From positions 1 through 64,000 of the forward strand of contig JAFTOU010000012.1 of NCBI GenBank assembly GCA_017463615.1: DNA of 64,000 bases. The letters are read 5' to 3'. The stretch comes from Alistipes sp. GTDB lineage: Bacteria; Bacteroidota; Bacteroidia; Bacteroidales; Rikenellaceae. Position numbers and translations under genes: made by a program. The notes beneath the pieces were generated by a model. It was given only the letters and a program-made list of their open reading frames with translations. It was not told the origin of the DNA and did not search any database. Below are positions 7,113 to 15,639 of the stretch, piece after piece (positions within the stretch are counted from its first letter, which is position 1; each line of letters begins with the position of its first letter).

Positions 7113-8120
7113 ATGAAAAAGTTTATAGTATTTTTTGGCGCATTGCTGATTTGTGGTGTTGCAGCTGCACAAGAGAAGATTGATTTTTATAAATTTATTG
7201 AGAGTATTGATTGGAACTCAACAAGAGAACAGTTTGTTGAGAAGCATAGGAATATTATACTCCCAGATTCGGTTAGAACTTCAAATGTATTTACTAGGGG
7301 AGATAAAGATATTTTTATCCAAAATATTTGTATTGGGGATATTGCAATTGAAGAAGTTATAATACGCTTTGATACATTAGCAAATAAACTTATAAACATA
7401 TCTATGTCCTATAGTGCTAATTCAGACGAAAGTTCTGACAATATAAAATATCGTCATGATAAGATAACGAATAGCTTAAATGATAATATTGGGGAACCAT
7501 TTTGTGTAGCGTTTTATAGCTATTATTTTCACAATAATTGTGTAATTTCAGATATGAAATTATCTTCTTATCTTTCTTCAAGATTTTTTAAGATTACACC
7601 ACCTGCTCCGCGTTATGAAAAAGACTTTAGAGTTGCAAATTGGGGTGATTCAAAGGAAAAGATACGAGATTTAGAGGGAAGGATGGATGAGTCAGGTGGT
7701 GACAGAGATGCGTATGGTTTTGAAGATCGTTTAGGGGATTTGAAATGTATAGTTATCTATAAGTTTGCAAATGATAAGTTGATTTGGGCAAAATATATGT
7801 TTGAAGATATAGAGGATGATAAGGCAATTTATCATTATAATCGTTTTGAAAAGATGCTTGATAGGAAATATGGAGTTGTTAGCAAAGATGGAACACACTG
7901 GAAAGATGGTAAATATGAGGAGGAATACAAGGATAAAGAGATTGAAGCTATCAAAAAAGAATATAGAAAAAGATATAAGTTCTGGTGCAATGGACCGACA
8001 GAGGTGTTTATGGGGATTATAGATTCTGACAATACTAAAAACGGTTGGTACTTAACAATAGAATACCATAGTCGTGAAATGGAGAAGATTCAAGAACAAG
8101 CCGTCTTTGATGCTTTGTAA
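7113..8120 (+). CDS. secreted protein of unknown function
   Basis: This 335-residue protein has a signal peptide (MKKFIVFFGALLICGVAAAQ). The mature part is rich in Lys, Asp, Tyr and Ile, with no transmembrane segment. It looks like two related halves: each begins with a short WNST/WGDS segment (DWNSTREQFVEKHR near residue 28, NWGDSKEKIRDLEG near 185), as in proteins that carry a duplicated helix-turn-strand domain. No family is recognised. Its low GC contrasts with the housekeeping genes around it. It is probably cotranscribed with the preceding secreted gene and ends at a strong terminator. Confidence 0.7.
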   Translation: MKKFIVFFGALLICGVAAAQEKIDFYKFIESIDWNSTREQFVEKHRNIILPDSVRTSNVFTRGDKDIFIQNICIGDIAIEEVIIRFDTLANKLINISMSYSANSDESSDNIKYRHDKITNSLNDNIGEPFCVAFYSYYFHNNCVISDMKLSSYLSSRFFKITPPAPRYEKDFRVANWGDSKEKIRDLEGRMDESGGDRDAYGFEDRLGDLKCIVIYKFANDKLIWAKYMFEDIEDDKAIYHYNRFEKMLDRKYGVVSKDGTHWKDGKYEEEYKDKEIEAIKKEYRKRYKFWCNGPTEVFMGIIDSDNTKNGWYLTIEYHSREMEKIQEQAVFDAL

Positions 8121-8126
8121 AAGGTA

Positions 8127-8167
8127 AAAACTAAGAGCTAACTGCAATCGCAGTTAGCTCTTAGTTT
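8127..8167 (+). terminator. strong intrinsic terminator
   Basis: A perfect 15-bp stem (8131-8145 with 8150-8164) and an AATC loop are flanked by A and T runs that extend the pairing. It ends the two-gene secreted protein unit and may also serve the opposite strand. Confidence 0.85.
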
Positions 8168-8171
8168 ACTT

Positions 8172-8199
8172 GCCAATGGCCAATGGCTAATAGCCAAAA
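8172..8199 (+). repeat. heptad repeat, copy F (no hairpin)
   Basis: Four tandem heptads GCCAATG, GCCAATG, GCTAATA and GCCAAAA end at the stop codon of trmD. Confidence 0.7.
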
Positions 8200-8874
8200 T
8201 TACTCCAAAAGGTCTGGTCTTAGTACTTTTGTGCGCTCGTAGGCTTGTTCCTCTTGCCACTTGGCGATTTCGGCGAAGTTGCCGGAGGTGAGCACCTCGG
8301 GTACTTTCCAGCCGTTGAACTCTGCGGGGCGGGTGTAGACTGGTGGGGCGAGAAGGTCGTCCTGGAAGCAGTCTGTGAGGGCTGAGGCCTCGTCGCCGAT
8401 AGCGCCTGGTAGCAGGCGGACAACGGAGTCGGTGATGATTGCAGCAGCGAGCTCGCCGCCCGTGAGCACATAGTCGCCGATAGATATTTCGCGGGTGATA
8501 AGGTGCTCGCGGATGCGGTAGTCTATGCCCTTATAGTGGCCACAGAGGATGATGATATTCTCAAGGGTTGAGAGGCGGTTTGCCTCGTGCTGGTCGTAGC
8601 GGATGCCGTCGGGCGAGGTGAAGATAATCTCGTCGTAATGGCGCTCGGATTTGAGCTTCTCAATGCAGCGGAAGACTGGCTCAATCTTCATAACCATACC
8701 CGCCTCGCCACCGAAAGGGTAGTCGTCTACCGTGCGGCGCTTATCGTCGGTATAGTCGCGCAGGTTGTGGATAACAATCTCCACAAAACCGCCCTCCTGA
8801 GCACGCTTGAGGATAGACTCGTTGAGCGGGGAGGTGAGCAGGTCGGGAACTACTGTAATTATATCTATACGCAT
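8200..8874 (-). CDS. trmD: tRNA (guanine-N1)-methyltransferase
   Basis: This 224-residue trefoil-knot SPOUT methyltransferase makes m1G37 in tRNAs that read CNN/GGN-type codons, preventing +1 frameshifting. Seen are the N-terminal [30 protein letters not shown], the SAM-binding knot [13 protein letters not shown] and [16 protein letters not shown], and the C-terminal [22 protein letters not shown]. The length is typical of the family. It follows the MBL hydrolase gene by 12 bases on the same strand, so the two are probably an operon. Confidence 0.96.
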   Translation of the reverse strand: MRIDIITVVPDLLTSPLNESILKRAQEGGFVEIVIHNLRDYTDDKRRTVDDYPFGGEAGMVMKIEPVFRCIEKLKSERHYDEIIFTSPDGIRYDQHEANRLSTLENIIILCGHYKGIDYRIREHLITREISIGDYVLTGGELAAAIITDSVVRLLPGAIGDEASALTDCFQDDLLAPPVYTRPAEFNGWKVPEVLTSGNFAEIAKWQEEQAYERTKVLRPDLLE

Positions 8875-8886
8875 AGGATAGCAGTT

Positions 8887-9552
8887 TTAGAATCTTATTT
8901 CGCCATTGATAGCCTCTACGACAAATGGGTTGTAGAGCGACTCGTGACCGATGGTACTCTTCTCGCTATGACCTGGGTAGATGGTAATCTCGTCGCCCAG
9001 AGGAATGAGATTCTCAAGGATGGAGTGCATCAGGGTGCTGTAGTCGCCACCAGGGAGGTCACTGCGGCCGATGCTCTCGCGGAAGAGGGTGTCGCCCGTA
9101 AACATCTGCTGTGACTGCTGGTGCAGAAGACATACGCCACCAGGGGTATGACCCGGGGTGCGGATAATCTTGAGCTCGGTATTGCCGAAGTGGATGCTAT
9201 CTATGGTCTCAAGGTCGATGTCAATCTCTGGTACACTCTCCACCTTGCCCGAGCAGAACATCGAGAAACTCTCGGTAGCCGTTGTGCGCAGATAGTCGTC
9301 CTTAGCGGAGAGGGCAAACTTGACGCCGTACTTATCCTTGAGGAACTTAACGCCTAAAATATGGTCAAAGTGGCCGTGGGTATTTACCGCCATAACGGGC
9401 TTGAGCTTCTGCTCGGCGATAAAAGCAGCTAAGCGGTCGTGCTCCTCTGCAGAGGCGTTGCCAGCATCTATGATGATACACTCCAGACTCTCGTCCCAAA
9501 CAACAAAGGTGTTCTCCTGCAGCGGGTTAAAGACAAATTTTACTATGTTCAT
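8887..9552 (-). CDS. MBL-fold metallo-hydrolase (glyoxalase II-like)
   Basis: This 221-residue cytoplasmic protein of the metallo-beta-lactamase fold has the zinc motif THGHFDH, a second ligand segment RTPGHTPGG, the bridging aspartate in MFTGDTLF and the last histidine in YPGHSEKSTIG. This set matches the hydroxyacylglutathione hydrolase-like group (YcbL/GloB type), usually thioesterases. The substrate is not certain, because glutathione is often absent from anaerobes. TATCTTTG on the minus strand at 9588-9595 is a plausible -7 element. It is probably cotranscribed with trmD. Confidence 0.88.
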   Translation of the reverse strand: MNIVKFVFNPLQENTFVVWDESLECIIIDAGNASAEEHDRLAAFIAEQKLKPVMAVNTHGHFDHILGVKFLKDKYGVKFALSAKDDYLRTTATESFSMFCSGKVESVPEIDIDLETIDSIHFGNTELKIIRTPGHTPGGVCLLHQQSQQMFTGDTLFRESIGRSDLPGGDYSTLMHSILENLIPLGDEITIYPGHSEKSTIGHESLYNPFVVEAINGEIRF

Positions 9553-9695
9553 ATCTCTTTGTTTTATCTGTTATCCATTTTATCTGACAAAGATAGCAAA
9601 TAAACGGTAAAGTTGAAAGAGCCACCGAAAAAATTGACACAAAGAGCACGAATTGCCCCATATTTGCATCTGTCGCCGAAAAAACAGACTTTGTT

Positions 9696-10847
9696 ATGAG
9701 TGCGATTAAATACATTGGCGTTGATGATACGGACCTTGACCTATTTGAGGGTCTGTATGCCATTCCGAATGGGATTTCGTATAACTCCTACCTGATAGTA
9801 GACCGCAAGGTTGCCATTATGGATACTGTAGATATCCGCAAGTGTGAGCAGTGGCTTGCGCTACTGGATAGGGCACTTGAGGGTCGCGAACCAGACTATC
9901 TTGTCGTTCACCACATGGAGCCAGACCATGCGGGCTCGGTGGCGGCTGTTGTTGCGCGATTTCCGAATATCAAGATTGTCTGCTCAGCCCGCGCACAGAA
10001 GATGCTGCCGCAATTTTTTGAGGGTATAGAGTTTGTCCAGCGTACGGTTGTCGTTGCCGAGGGGGATACAATCTCGCTGGGCGAGCATACGCTCAAGTTC
10101 TTTATGGCGCCGATGGTGCACTGGATAGAGGTTATGGTGAGCTATGAACTGCGCGAGCGGGTGCTCTTCTCGGCAGATGCGTTTGGCAAGTTCGGCGCGC
10201 TGAGCCATAGGGAGGAGTGGGCAAAGGAGGCGCGAAGATACTACTTTAACATCTGTGGCAAGTACGGTGTGCCGGTGCAGGCACTGCTGAAGAGGGTGGC
10301 AATGCTGGATGTCAGCGCGATATATCCACTGCATGGACCGCAGCTTACGGAGAATATAGAGTACTATATCGGGCTGTACGACTGCTGGAGTAGGTACGAG
10401 GTGGAGACCGAGGGCGTGTTTATCGCCTACGCATCTATCTATGGCGGTACGGCTGCAGTTGCGCATCGGTTTGCCGATATGCTACGCACGATGGGTATTC
10501 CGAAGGTGGTTGTCTCAGATTTGTGCCGCGAGGATATCTCTGGCGCTGTGGCGAATGCCTTTCGTATGGGTACGCTGGTGCTCGCTGCAGCCTCGTATGA
10601 TGGCGATGTTTTCCCGCCTATGCACGAATTTCTGCACCACCTGCAGTTGAAGGGCTACCGTAACCGTAGGGTGGCAATTATAGAGAATGGCTCGTGGGCT
10701 CCAAGCGCTGCAAGGGCAATAAAGGCGATGCTTGAGCCGATGAAGGATATAGAGATTCTTGAGCCTACGGTGACAATCCTCTCGCGCCTCAAGGAGTCGG
10801 ATATGCCAGCGTTGGAGCGTCTTGCAGAGCAGGTGGTACGACAATAA
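9696..10847 (+). CDS. flavodiiron protein (FprA-type A flavoprotein)
   Basis: This 383-residue enzyme reduces O2 to water or NO to N2O in anaerobes. The N-terminal MBL-like domain carries the diiron ligand motif HMEPDH (near residues 73-79), then His in APMVHWIEVM, Asp in FSADAFGKFGA and His in YPLHGPQL. The C-terminal flavodoxin domain begins near residue 245 with the FMN loop AYASIYGGTAAVAH. All ligand positions are present, so it should be active. There is no rubredoxin domain and no adjacent rubredoxin gene. It diverges from the MBL hydrolase gene across 143 bases. Confidence 0.93.
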   Translation: MSAIKYIGVDDTDLDLFEGLYAIPNGISYNSYLIVDRKVAIMDTVDIRKCEQWLALLDRALEGREPDYLVVHHMEPDHAGSVAAVVARFPNIKIVCSARAQKMLPQFFEGIEFVQRTVVVAEGDTISLGEHTLKFFMAPMVHWIEVMVSYELRERVLFSADAFGKFGALSHREEWAKEARRYYFNICGKYGVPVQALLKRVAMLDVSAIYPLHGPQLTENIEYYIGLYDCWSRYEVETEGVFIAYASIYGGTAAVAHRFADMLRTMGIPKVVVSDLCREDISGAVANAFRMGTLVLAAASYDGDVFPPMHEFLHHLQLKGYRNRRVAIIENGSWAPSAARAIKAMLEPMKDIEILEPTVTILSRLKESDMPALERLAEQVVRQ

Positions 10848-10850
10848 CAA

Positions 10851-10883
10851 AAGATGGTGTTCAAACGAACACCATCTTATTTT
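10851..10883. terminator. bidirectional terminator between convergent genes
   Basis: A perfect 12-bp stem (10851-10862 with 10867-10878) with loop AAAC is followed by a T run. It separates the flavodiiron gene from the convergent SIMPL gene. Confidence 0.85.
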
Positions 10884-11569
10884 TACTCCTTGAGGCGGAA
10901 TTTTGTGTTTACGGAGTAGGAGAGTTTTATCTTCTTGAACTCTACGGGCTCCTCGGCAGGGGTGGACTCCTCGTTGGTGGCTTTTGCCATTGTGCGCATC
11001 ATTACGCGGTCGGAGTAGTAGGTAGGGGTTACGCCGCGGTTGGAGTCGTAGATGTATATGCAGGCGCCGATGGTCTGACCTACAGCCTCGGCAAGCTCTG
11101 TAGCTACAGTTTTGGCGTTGAGCATCGCCTGCTTGCGGCACTGGCTCTTGTACTGCTCAATGTCGGTGTGCGACACGCGCGTGATGTTGATATCCGAGAT
11201 GCCCATCTCGCCCAGCTTATCGTAGACCGCCATAACATCCTCGGCCGTAGAGAGCAGAAGCTGATATTTTGCCGTTGCGAGCGATGTGCCACGCTTGTAG
11301 TAGGAGCTTGACATATTCTCCATAGTCAGCTGCTTCTCGGTATCAATACCGAGCGACTTGAGGGCAGCGACCATCTGTCGGCGCTGCAGTTCTATAGCCT
11401 GACGACCCTTGGTGTCACTCTCGTCAAGGACAATGGAGAGGTATATCTGGTTTGGTACAATCTCTATCTCCGAAAGTCCATTTACTTGGATGTAGTTCTC
11501 CTCACGCTCCTGCGCCATAACTGGCAGGGCAAGTGCCAATGCAAAAATTGCAATCAAAAATCGTTTCAT
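10883..11569 (-). CDS. SIMPL (DUF541) domain periplasmic protein
   Basis: This 228-residue protein has a signal peptide (MKRFLIAIFALALALPVMAQ) followed by a full SIMPL domain. The segment YIQVNGLSEIEIVPNQIYLSIVL is the typical start; repeated Ala/Lys-rich helices and an internal SDINITRVSHTDIEQYKSQCRKQAM segment follow. Members are periplasmic or outer-membrane proteins such as E. coli YggE; their molecular role is poorly defined, with links to oxidative stress. It is a single gene between two terminators. Confidence 0.85.
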   Translation of the reverse strand: MKRFLIAIFALALALPVMAQEREENYIQVNGLSEIEIVPNQIYLSIVLDESDTKGRQAIELQRRQMVAALKSLGIDTEKQLTMENMSSSYYKRGTSLATAKYQLLLSTAEDVMAVYDKLGEMGISDINITRVSHTDIEQYKSQCRKQAMLNAKTVATELAEAVGQTIGACIYIYDSNRGVTPTYYSDRVMMRTMAKATNEESTPAEEPVEFKKIKLSYSVNTKFRLKE

Positions 11570-11626
11570 AGTTCTGTCTGTTTGTTATATAGATAACGGT
11601 GCGAAGTGCAAAAATATTGCAAAAAA

Positions 11627-11657
11627 CGAAGGTTGCCCTTGGGACAACCTTCGTAAA
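11627..11657 (-). terminator. intrinsic terminator of the secreted hypothetical gene
   Basis: CGAAGGTTG pairs with CAACCTTCG (11627-11653), with further CCC/GGG pairing inside. Read on the minus strand it is followed by six T residues. Confidence 0.8.
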
Positions 11658-11673
11658 ATAGTATCTGATGCAA

Positions 11674-12363
11674 CTATCTGTACATACCTATAGTCTTGTA
11701 CATCAGCTCCTTATCCTCTGGCGACATAGGACTCTCGCGGTAGAAGACCAAATCGCCATCCTTGGTGATGAACATCAGCACAAACTTATTATTCACATCT
11801 GGCAGCTTCCACGCATTGCGCAGGCTGTGGTCGTTATCGGCATAGTTGAGCGATGGAACATTCTTGCCCAGCACCATCTTCACAACGCCACGAACAAGAC
11901 CCGATGGCAGCTTCGTATCGGCAAGGTTGAGCACCGCATAGCCCTGAATGTCGGGGCTGTAGGTCTTGCCTTTCTCCTTGAGCTTACCGTCTGCCTTGAG
12001 CTCCTTCTCAAGGTCGCGGTTAGCACTCTCGCGGACATACGACTCAGGGTCTACATAGAAGAGGAACATGTGGCGAGAGCCATAGTCCGGAAGGTCGGAC
12101 AGGTCGTTGCTCAGCGTAACGATAGTGGGGTTTACCACATGATATGGGTTCTCGGGCGATACGCTGTAGAGGAACTCGCGGGTAACGGCATCTGGAGCCA
12201 ATGGGCGAGCCTTCTTGCTTGCCAACTTGGTACTCATCTCGGCAGAGCCTAACTTCTCGCGCTTCTCGCGATCCTTCTCCTTGTCGCTCTTAGCGCTACT
12301 GTCGGCAAAAACGGGTGTTGAAATCAGGAGTGATGCTATTATAAAAAGGTGTTTCAGTCTCAT
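11674..12363 (-). CDS. secreted protein of unknown function
   Basis: This 229-residue protein has a signal peptide (LFIIASLLISTPVFA) and then a highly charged Lys/Glu/Ser linker (residues 22-55). A folded part follows with segments such as YHVVNPTIVTLSNDLSDLPDYGSRHMFLFYVDPESY and FVLMFITKDGDLVFYRESPMSPEDKELMY. No catalytic motif is evident and I do not recognise the family. It sits 27 bases downstream of rlmD on the same strand, so it may be cotranscribed with it, and it has its own terminator. Confidence 0.7.
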   Translation of the reverse strand: MRLKHLFIIASLLISTPVFADSSAKSDKEKDREKREKLGSAEMSTKLASKKARPLAPDAVTREFLYSVSPENPYHVVNPTIVTLSNDLSDLPDYGSRHMFLFYVDPESYVRESANRDLEKELKADGKLKEKGKTYSPDIQGYAVLNLADTKLPSGLVRGVVKMVLGKNVPSLNYADNDHSLRNAWKLPDVNNKFVLMFITKDGDLVFYRESPMSPEDKELMYKTIGMYR

Positions 12364-12390
12364 ATCAATTCAATTTTAGTTTATACAAAT

Positions 12391-13800
12391 CTATCGCTTC
12401 TCTAATTTAACGACATTCTCTACATGGTGAGTATGTGGGAACATATCTACTGGCTGCACGCTAACCACGCGATACATACCGCTCATAAGGGCGAGGTCGC
12501 GCGCCTGTGTTGCAGGGTTGCAGCTTACATAGACAATACGCTTTGGTGCGGCGTTCAGGATAACATCAATAACCGGCTCGTCTACACCCGCACGCGGAGG
12601 GTCAAGGATAATAACATCTGGGCGACCATTGCGTGCGATAAAGTCGTTGTCAAGCACCTTCTTCATATCGCCCGCGTAGAATACGGTATTCTCAATGCCG
12701 TTGATAGCCGAGTTCACCTTCGCATCCTCAATAGCCTCTGGCACATACTCAATACCCACAACCTTCTTGCACTGCTTTGCGCAGAAGTTGGCGATAGTGC
12801 CCGTGCCGGTATATAGGTCGTAGAGGATATCATTCTGCTCAAGCGCTGCCGCCTCGCGGGTGACCTTGTAGAGCTCGTACGCCTGCTCGGAGTTGGTCTG
12901 GTAGAAGGATTTTGGACCTACCTTGAACTGCAGCCCCTCCATACTCTCAAAGATATGGTCCTTGCCAGCGTAGCAGATAGGGGTCTGGTCGGTGAGTGAG
13001 TCGTTCCACTTCTCGTTTACAAAGTATATGAGCGAGGTAATCTCAGGGAAACGCTCCTTGATAGCATCCAGTAGGGCAGTGATGCGCGGCTGGTCGTTCT
13101 CGTTAAAGACTACGCAGAGCATAATGTCGCCCGTAGAGGCTGTGCGGATGATAATGCCGCGCATAAGTCCCTGATGCTCACGCGCATTGTGGAAGGTGTA
13201 ACCGTGCTCTATGCAGTAGGCCTTGATAAAGTCGCGGATGGCATTAGATGGCTCTGCCTGCAGGTGACACTTGCGAATATCAAGCACCTTGTCAAACATA
13301 TTCGGCACATGGAAACCAAGCGCAGGTGCTGGCGCGATGTCGCCACCCTGTGCAATCTCCTCGTAGGTCAGCCAGCGACGGTCTGCAAAGGTAAACTCCA
13401 ACTTGTTGCGGTAGTAGAGCTGCTTTGCCGAGCCTAAGCACGGCTTAACCTCTGGAATCTCTACCTTGCCGATGCGTACCAGCTGGTCGCGCACCTGCTC
13501 GGTCTTAAATCGTAGCTGCTCGGAGTATGGCAGATTCTGCCACTTGCAACCACCGCATACGCCAAAGTGCTCGCACGCAGGCTCACAGCGAAGCTCTGAA
13601 CGCTTTACGAAGTTTACCACCGTACCCTCCATAAAACGACGCTTCTTCGCCTTTATCTGCACATCTACAACATCCCCAGGAACGGTCATCGGCACAAATA
13701 CCACCATCCCGTCGTGATGCCCCATAGCCTTACCCTCCGCCGCGAGGGTCGTTATCTCTAACCCCTCAATGAAGGGTAATTGAGCTCTTTTTCTTGCCAT
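12391..13800 (-). CDS. rlmD: 23S rRNA (uracil-5-)-methyltransferase, RlmD/RumA type
   Basis: This 469-residue enzyme methylates a conserved uracil of 23S rRNA (U1939 in E. coli). An N-terminal TRAM domain precedes the 4Fe-4S cysteine cluster CEPACEHFGVCGGC (near residues 77-90). The SAM-binding domain contains DLYTGTGTIANF, the motif VIILDPPRAG and the nucleophile segment VYVSCNPATQARD, with the catalytic cysteine in SCNP. The frame is open further upstream, but the ATG at 13800 begins MARKRAQLPFIEGLEITTL, the normal TRAM start, and TACCTTTG lies on the minus strand at 13819-13826. Confidence 0.92.
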   Translation of the reverse strand: MARKRAQLPFIEGLEITTLAAEGKAMGHHDGMVVFVPMTVPGDVVDVQIKAKKRRFMEGTVVNFVKRSELRCEPACEHFGVCGGCKWQNLPYSEQLRFKTEQVRDQLVRIGKVEIPEVKPCLGSAKQLYYRNKLEFTFADRRWLTYEEIAQGGDIAPAPALGFHVPNMFDKVLDIRKCHLQAEPSNAIRDFIKAYCIEHGYTFHNAREHQGLMRGIIIRTASTGDIMLCVVFNENDQPRITALLDAIKERFPEITSLIYFVNEKWNDSLTDQTPICYAGKDHIFESMEGLQFKVGPKSFYQTNSEQAYELYKVTREAAALEQNDILYDLYTGTGTIANFCAKQCKKVVGIEYVPEAIEDAKVNSAINGIENTVFYAGDMKKVLDNDFIARNGRPDVIILDPPRAGVDEPVIDVILNAAPKRIVYVSCNPATQARDLALMSGMYRVVSVQPVDMFPHTHHVENVVKLEKR

Positions 13801-13920
13801 AACTTCACAATTAACGCGCAAAGGTAGTAAAAATTTGATGATAAACAATAAAATTACCTTGTCCTATTCAGATGTTCAAATATCAAATAACGCGCAGTTG
13901 CGTAAAAAAATGTGTTTTAT

Positions 13921-13951
13921 TTTGTCAATCAAAAAAAATGTTTTACCTTTG
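13921..13951 (+). promoter_or_regulatory. promoter of tRNA-Lys
   Basis: TTTG (13921-13924) and TACCTTTG (13944-13951) match the Bacteroidetes -33/-7 pattern. The tRNA begins 27 bases further on. Confidence 0.6.
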
Positions 13952-13977
13952 CACCACCAAAAACGATTTGGAGCGAT

Positions 13978-14053
13978 GAATTCGTAGCTCAGTAGGTAGA
14001 GCACAACACTTTTAATGTTGGGGTCCTGGGTTCGAACCCCAGCGAGTTCACCA
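13978..14053 (+). tRNA. tRNA-Lys (anticodon TTT)
   Basis: The acceptor stem is GAATTCG/CGAGTTC. The anticodon stem CAACA/TGTTG encloses the loop CTTTTAA with anticodon TTT, and the T arm is CTGGG-TTCGAAC-CCCAG. The discriminator is A and the CCA end is encoded (14051-14053). Confidence 0.96.
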
Positions 14054-14083
14054 GACGACTGCAGAAATGCGGTCGTCTTTTTT
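14053..14083 (+). terminator. terminator of tRNA-Lys
   Basis: AGACGAC (14053-14059) pairs with GTCGTCT (14072-14078), and a run of T follows. Confidence 0.85.
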
Positions 14084-14147
14084 GTATTTTGTGCTATGGG
14101 AGCATATATAAATCTCCATTTTCTTCGGTAATCTGCGCACAGTCTTG

Positions 14148-14175
14148 CTTGTTTACGAAACTTTTTCTAATTTTG
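14148..14175 (+). promoter_or_regulatory. promoter of structured RNA copy 2
   Basis: TAATTTTG (14168-14175) fits TAnnTTTG, with CTTG (14148-14151) near the -33 position. As in copy 1, helix P1 begins exactly 4 bases after the box. Confidence 0.6.
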
Positions 14176-14178
14176 TAG

Positions 14179-14442
14179 TGCCGTGAGCTATCTCTACGCG
14201 GCAGACATATTTTGATGAAAGTGTATTAGCTTTTATCCCTTTCGGAAATCTGGAAAATTTCATTGCACAGGGGAAGCAACACACTCGTCACTTCGTATTG
14301 TATAGTTTGGGGTGCTTTTTGCCCTATGCTCAATACGAGTGTGGGGTATTGTTTATTTGTGCAGGGCATTCCAGAGCCTCCGAAAGATAGACTAATCAAC
14401 TCCACACTTTCTTTTTATATAATCCACCGCATAGGAGTTGCT
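14179..14442 (+). ncRNA. structured RNA/leader, copy 2 of a two-copy family
   Basis: The predicted helices are P1 TGCCGTG/CGCGGCA 14179-14185/14197-14203, again followed directly by GACATA; P2 GAAAGTGT/ACACTTTC 14217-14224/14404-14411; P3a CTTTCGG/CCGAAAG 14239-14245/14380-14386; internal loop AAA/GCCT (again 3x4); P3b TCTGGAA/TTCCAGA 14249-14255/14369-14375; P4 14289-14300/14331-14341; and P5 CAACTCC/GGAGTTG 14397-14403/14434-14440, which abuts P2 and forms a pseudoknot. Compared with copy 1 at 6355-6591, P1, P3a, P4 and P5 differ in sequence but stay paired, while the TTTATTT and CAGGG segments and a CTTTCTTTTT run are conserved. The next gene starts 26 bases after P5. Confidence 0.7.
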
Positions 14443-14466
14443 ACGGTAACCAAAACTTATTTTCGT

Positions 14467-15582
14467 ATGAAAAAACTGTTCGTGATTATTGTATGTCTAT
14501 TGTGTGGAGTTGCAACATCATTAGCGCAGGAAAGATTAGATTCATTATTCTATCTAAATGGAAAGATAGAAGTTGTTTCAATCTTGAAAAATTCCAGCCA
14601 AGCAATTGAATGCAACTATATTGGCGAAGATTTGGTCTCTTTAATTGAGAAGTCAGAGTTGTATAAAATTGTTTTTAGGAGTGGAAGAGTAGAGGTGTGT
14701 AACGAGGTGAAAAAGGTGGAATATGATCAGATTTATTTTGCTAATGGAAGTATGATTGATGCGAAAGTAGTTAAATTGTCAGAAGAGTCAGTTGACTATG
14801 TATTGCCCAATGAGAACTTACCTATTACCACATATAAATCGTTACTTAACAAAATTGTATTCGCTAATGGTAGAATTGAGAAATTTGGTAATTTGTTGCA
14901 GATTAAACGAATAACATCTGAAGAGCAGTGGGAGGATGTAGTTGTTTCTTATAATGAATCTGATACAAGAGGATTAGAAAGAGTTGCGGAGATATCCAAA
15001 GCATCAGGTTGGGGTGGTGAGCTAGCTTCAGGTGTCGGATATAATAAAGCTATCAAACTTTGTCAAAAAGAGGCAGCAAAACTTAGATGTGGACTTATTT
15101 TGATAAATGCTACACCTAATGCTCAGAATGTACGATATGGAGCGGGTGTTAGAGTTAATGTCACAGCTTATCGTTTGCCTAAACGGAATACGTCTAATGT
15201 AAATACAGAGCCTTTGTCATTGTATGGACTCTATGGGGACGATGCAGTAATAGTAGAGCTGTCAGAGGATGGCAAGCACGGCAAGGCGATAAAGACTTTT
15301 AATATGGTCAGTTCGTATAGGAATGCTCAGCTGAAATGTCAAGAATTAGAGATAGGTGAGGGTTGGAGATTGCCTAATACGGGGGAGATGCTCTCTATTA
15401 TGAAGAATAGAGATGTAATAAACAAAACCCTTAAAGCAGAGGGTCTGGTGCTCTTGTCTTCAAAGTTTAACTATTGGTGTTATGCTGCAGAGCCGACAAT
15501 AATAGATGCAAAAACACTCCAAACAGCAGTCCGCGGTCAAAACCAACTTGCATACGATTACATCGCAATCTTAGACTTTTAA
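14467..15582 (+). CDS. secreted repeat protein with Lcl/DUF1566-like C-terminus
   Basis: This 371-residue protein has a signal peptide (MKKLFVIIVCLLCGVATSLAQ). Residues about 25-140 hold two copies of a 55-residue beta repeat, each starting YLNG/FANG and ending KIVFxxGRxE. A middle section (ASGWGGELASGVGYNKAIKLCQ onward) resembles small periplasmic DUF4156-type folds. The C-terminus (IVELSEDGKHGKAIKT, then GWRLPNTGEMLSI) is a divergent version of the Lcl/DUF1566 module found complete in the proteins at 35114 and 36989, but its YWSSTE motif is degraded to YWCYAAE. Function is unknown. It lies under the structured RNA leader. The start was chosen at the signal peptide; the longer upstream frame runs through the RNA. 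Confidence 0.75.
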   Translation: MKKLFVIIVCLLCGVATSLAQERLDSLFYLNGKIEVVSILKNSSQAIECNYIGEDLVSLIEKSELYKIVFRSGRVEVCNEVKKVEYDQIYFANGSMIDAKVVKLSEESVDYVLPNENLPITTYKSLLNKIVFANGRIEKFGNLLQIKRITSEEQWEDVVVSYNESDTRGLERVAEISKASGWGGELASGVGYNKAIKLCQKEAAKLRCGLILINATPNAQNVRYGAGVRVNVTAYRLPKRNTSNVNTEPLSLYGLYGDDAVIVELSEDGKHGKAIKTFNMVSSYRNAQLKCQELEIGEGWRLPNTGEMLSIMKNRDVINKTLKAEGLVLLSSKFNYWCYAAEPTIIDAKTLQTAVRGQNQLAYDYIAILDF

Positions 15583-15590
15583 TAATACAA

Positions 15591-15622
15591 AACGGCGAAC
15601 AGATTTCTGCTCGCCGTTGTTG
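15591..15622. terminator. bidirectional terminator between convergent genes
   Basis: AACGGCGA (15591-15598) pairs with TCGCCGTT (15611-15618), with CAG/CTG inside. T-rich sequence lies on both sides. Confidence 0.8.
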
Positions 15623-15639
15623 TTTATAAATCAATGTTG

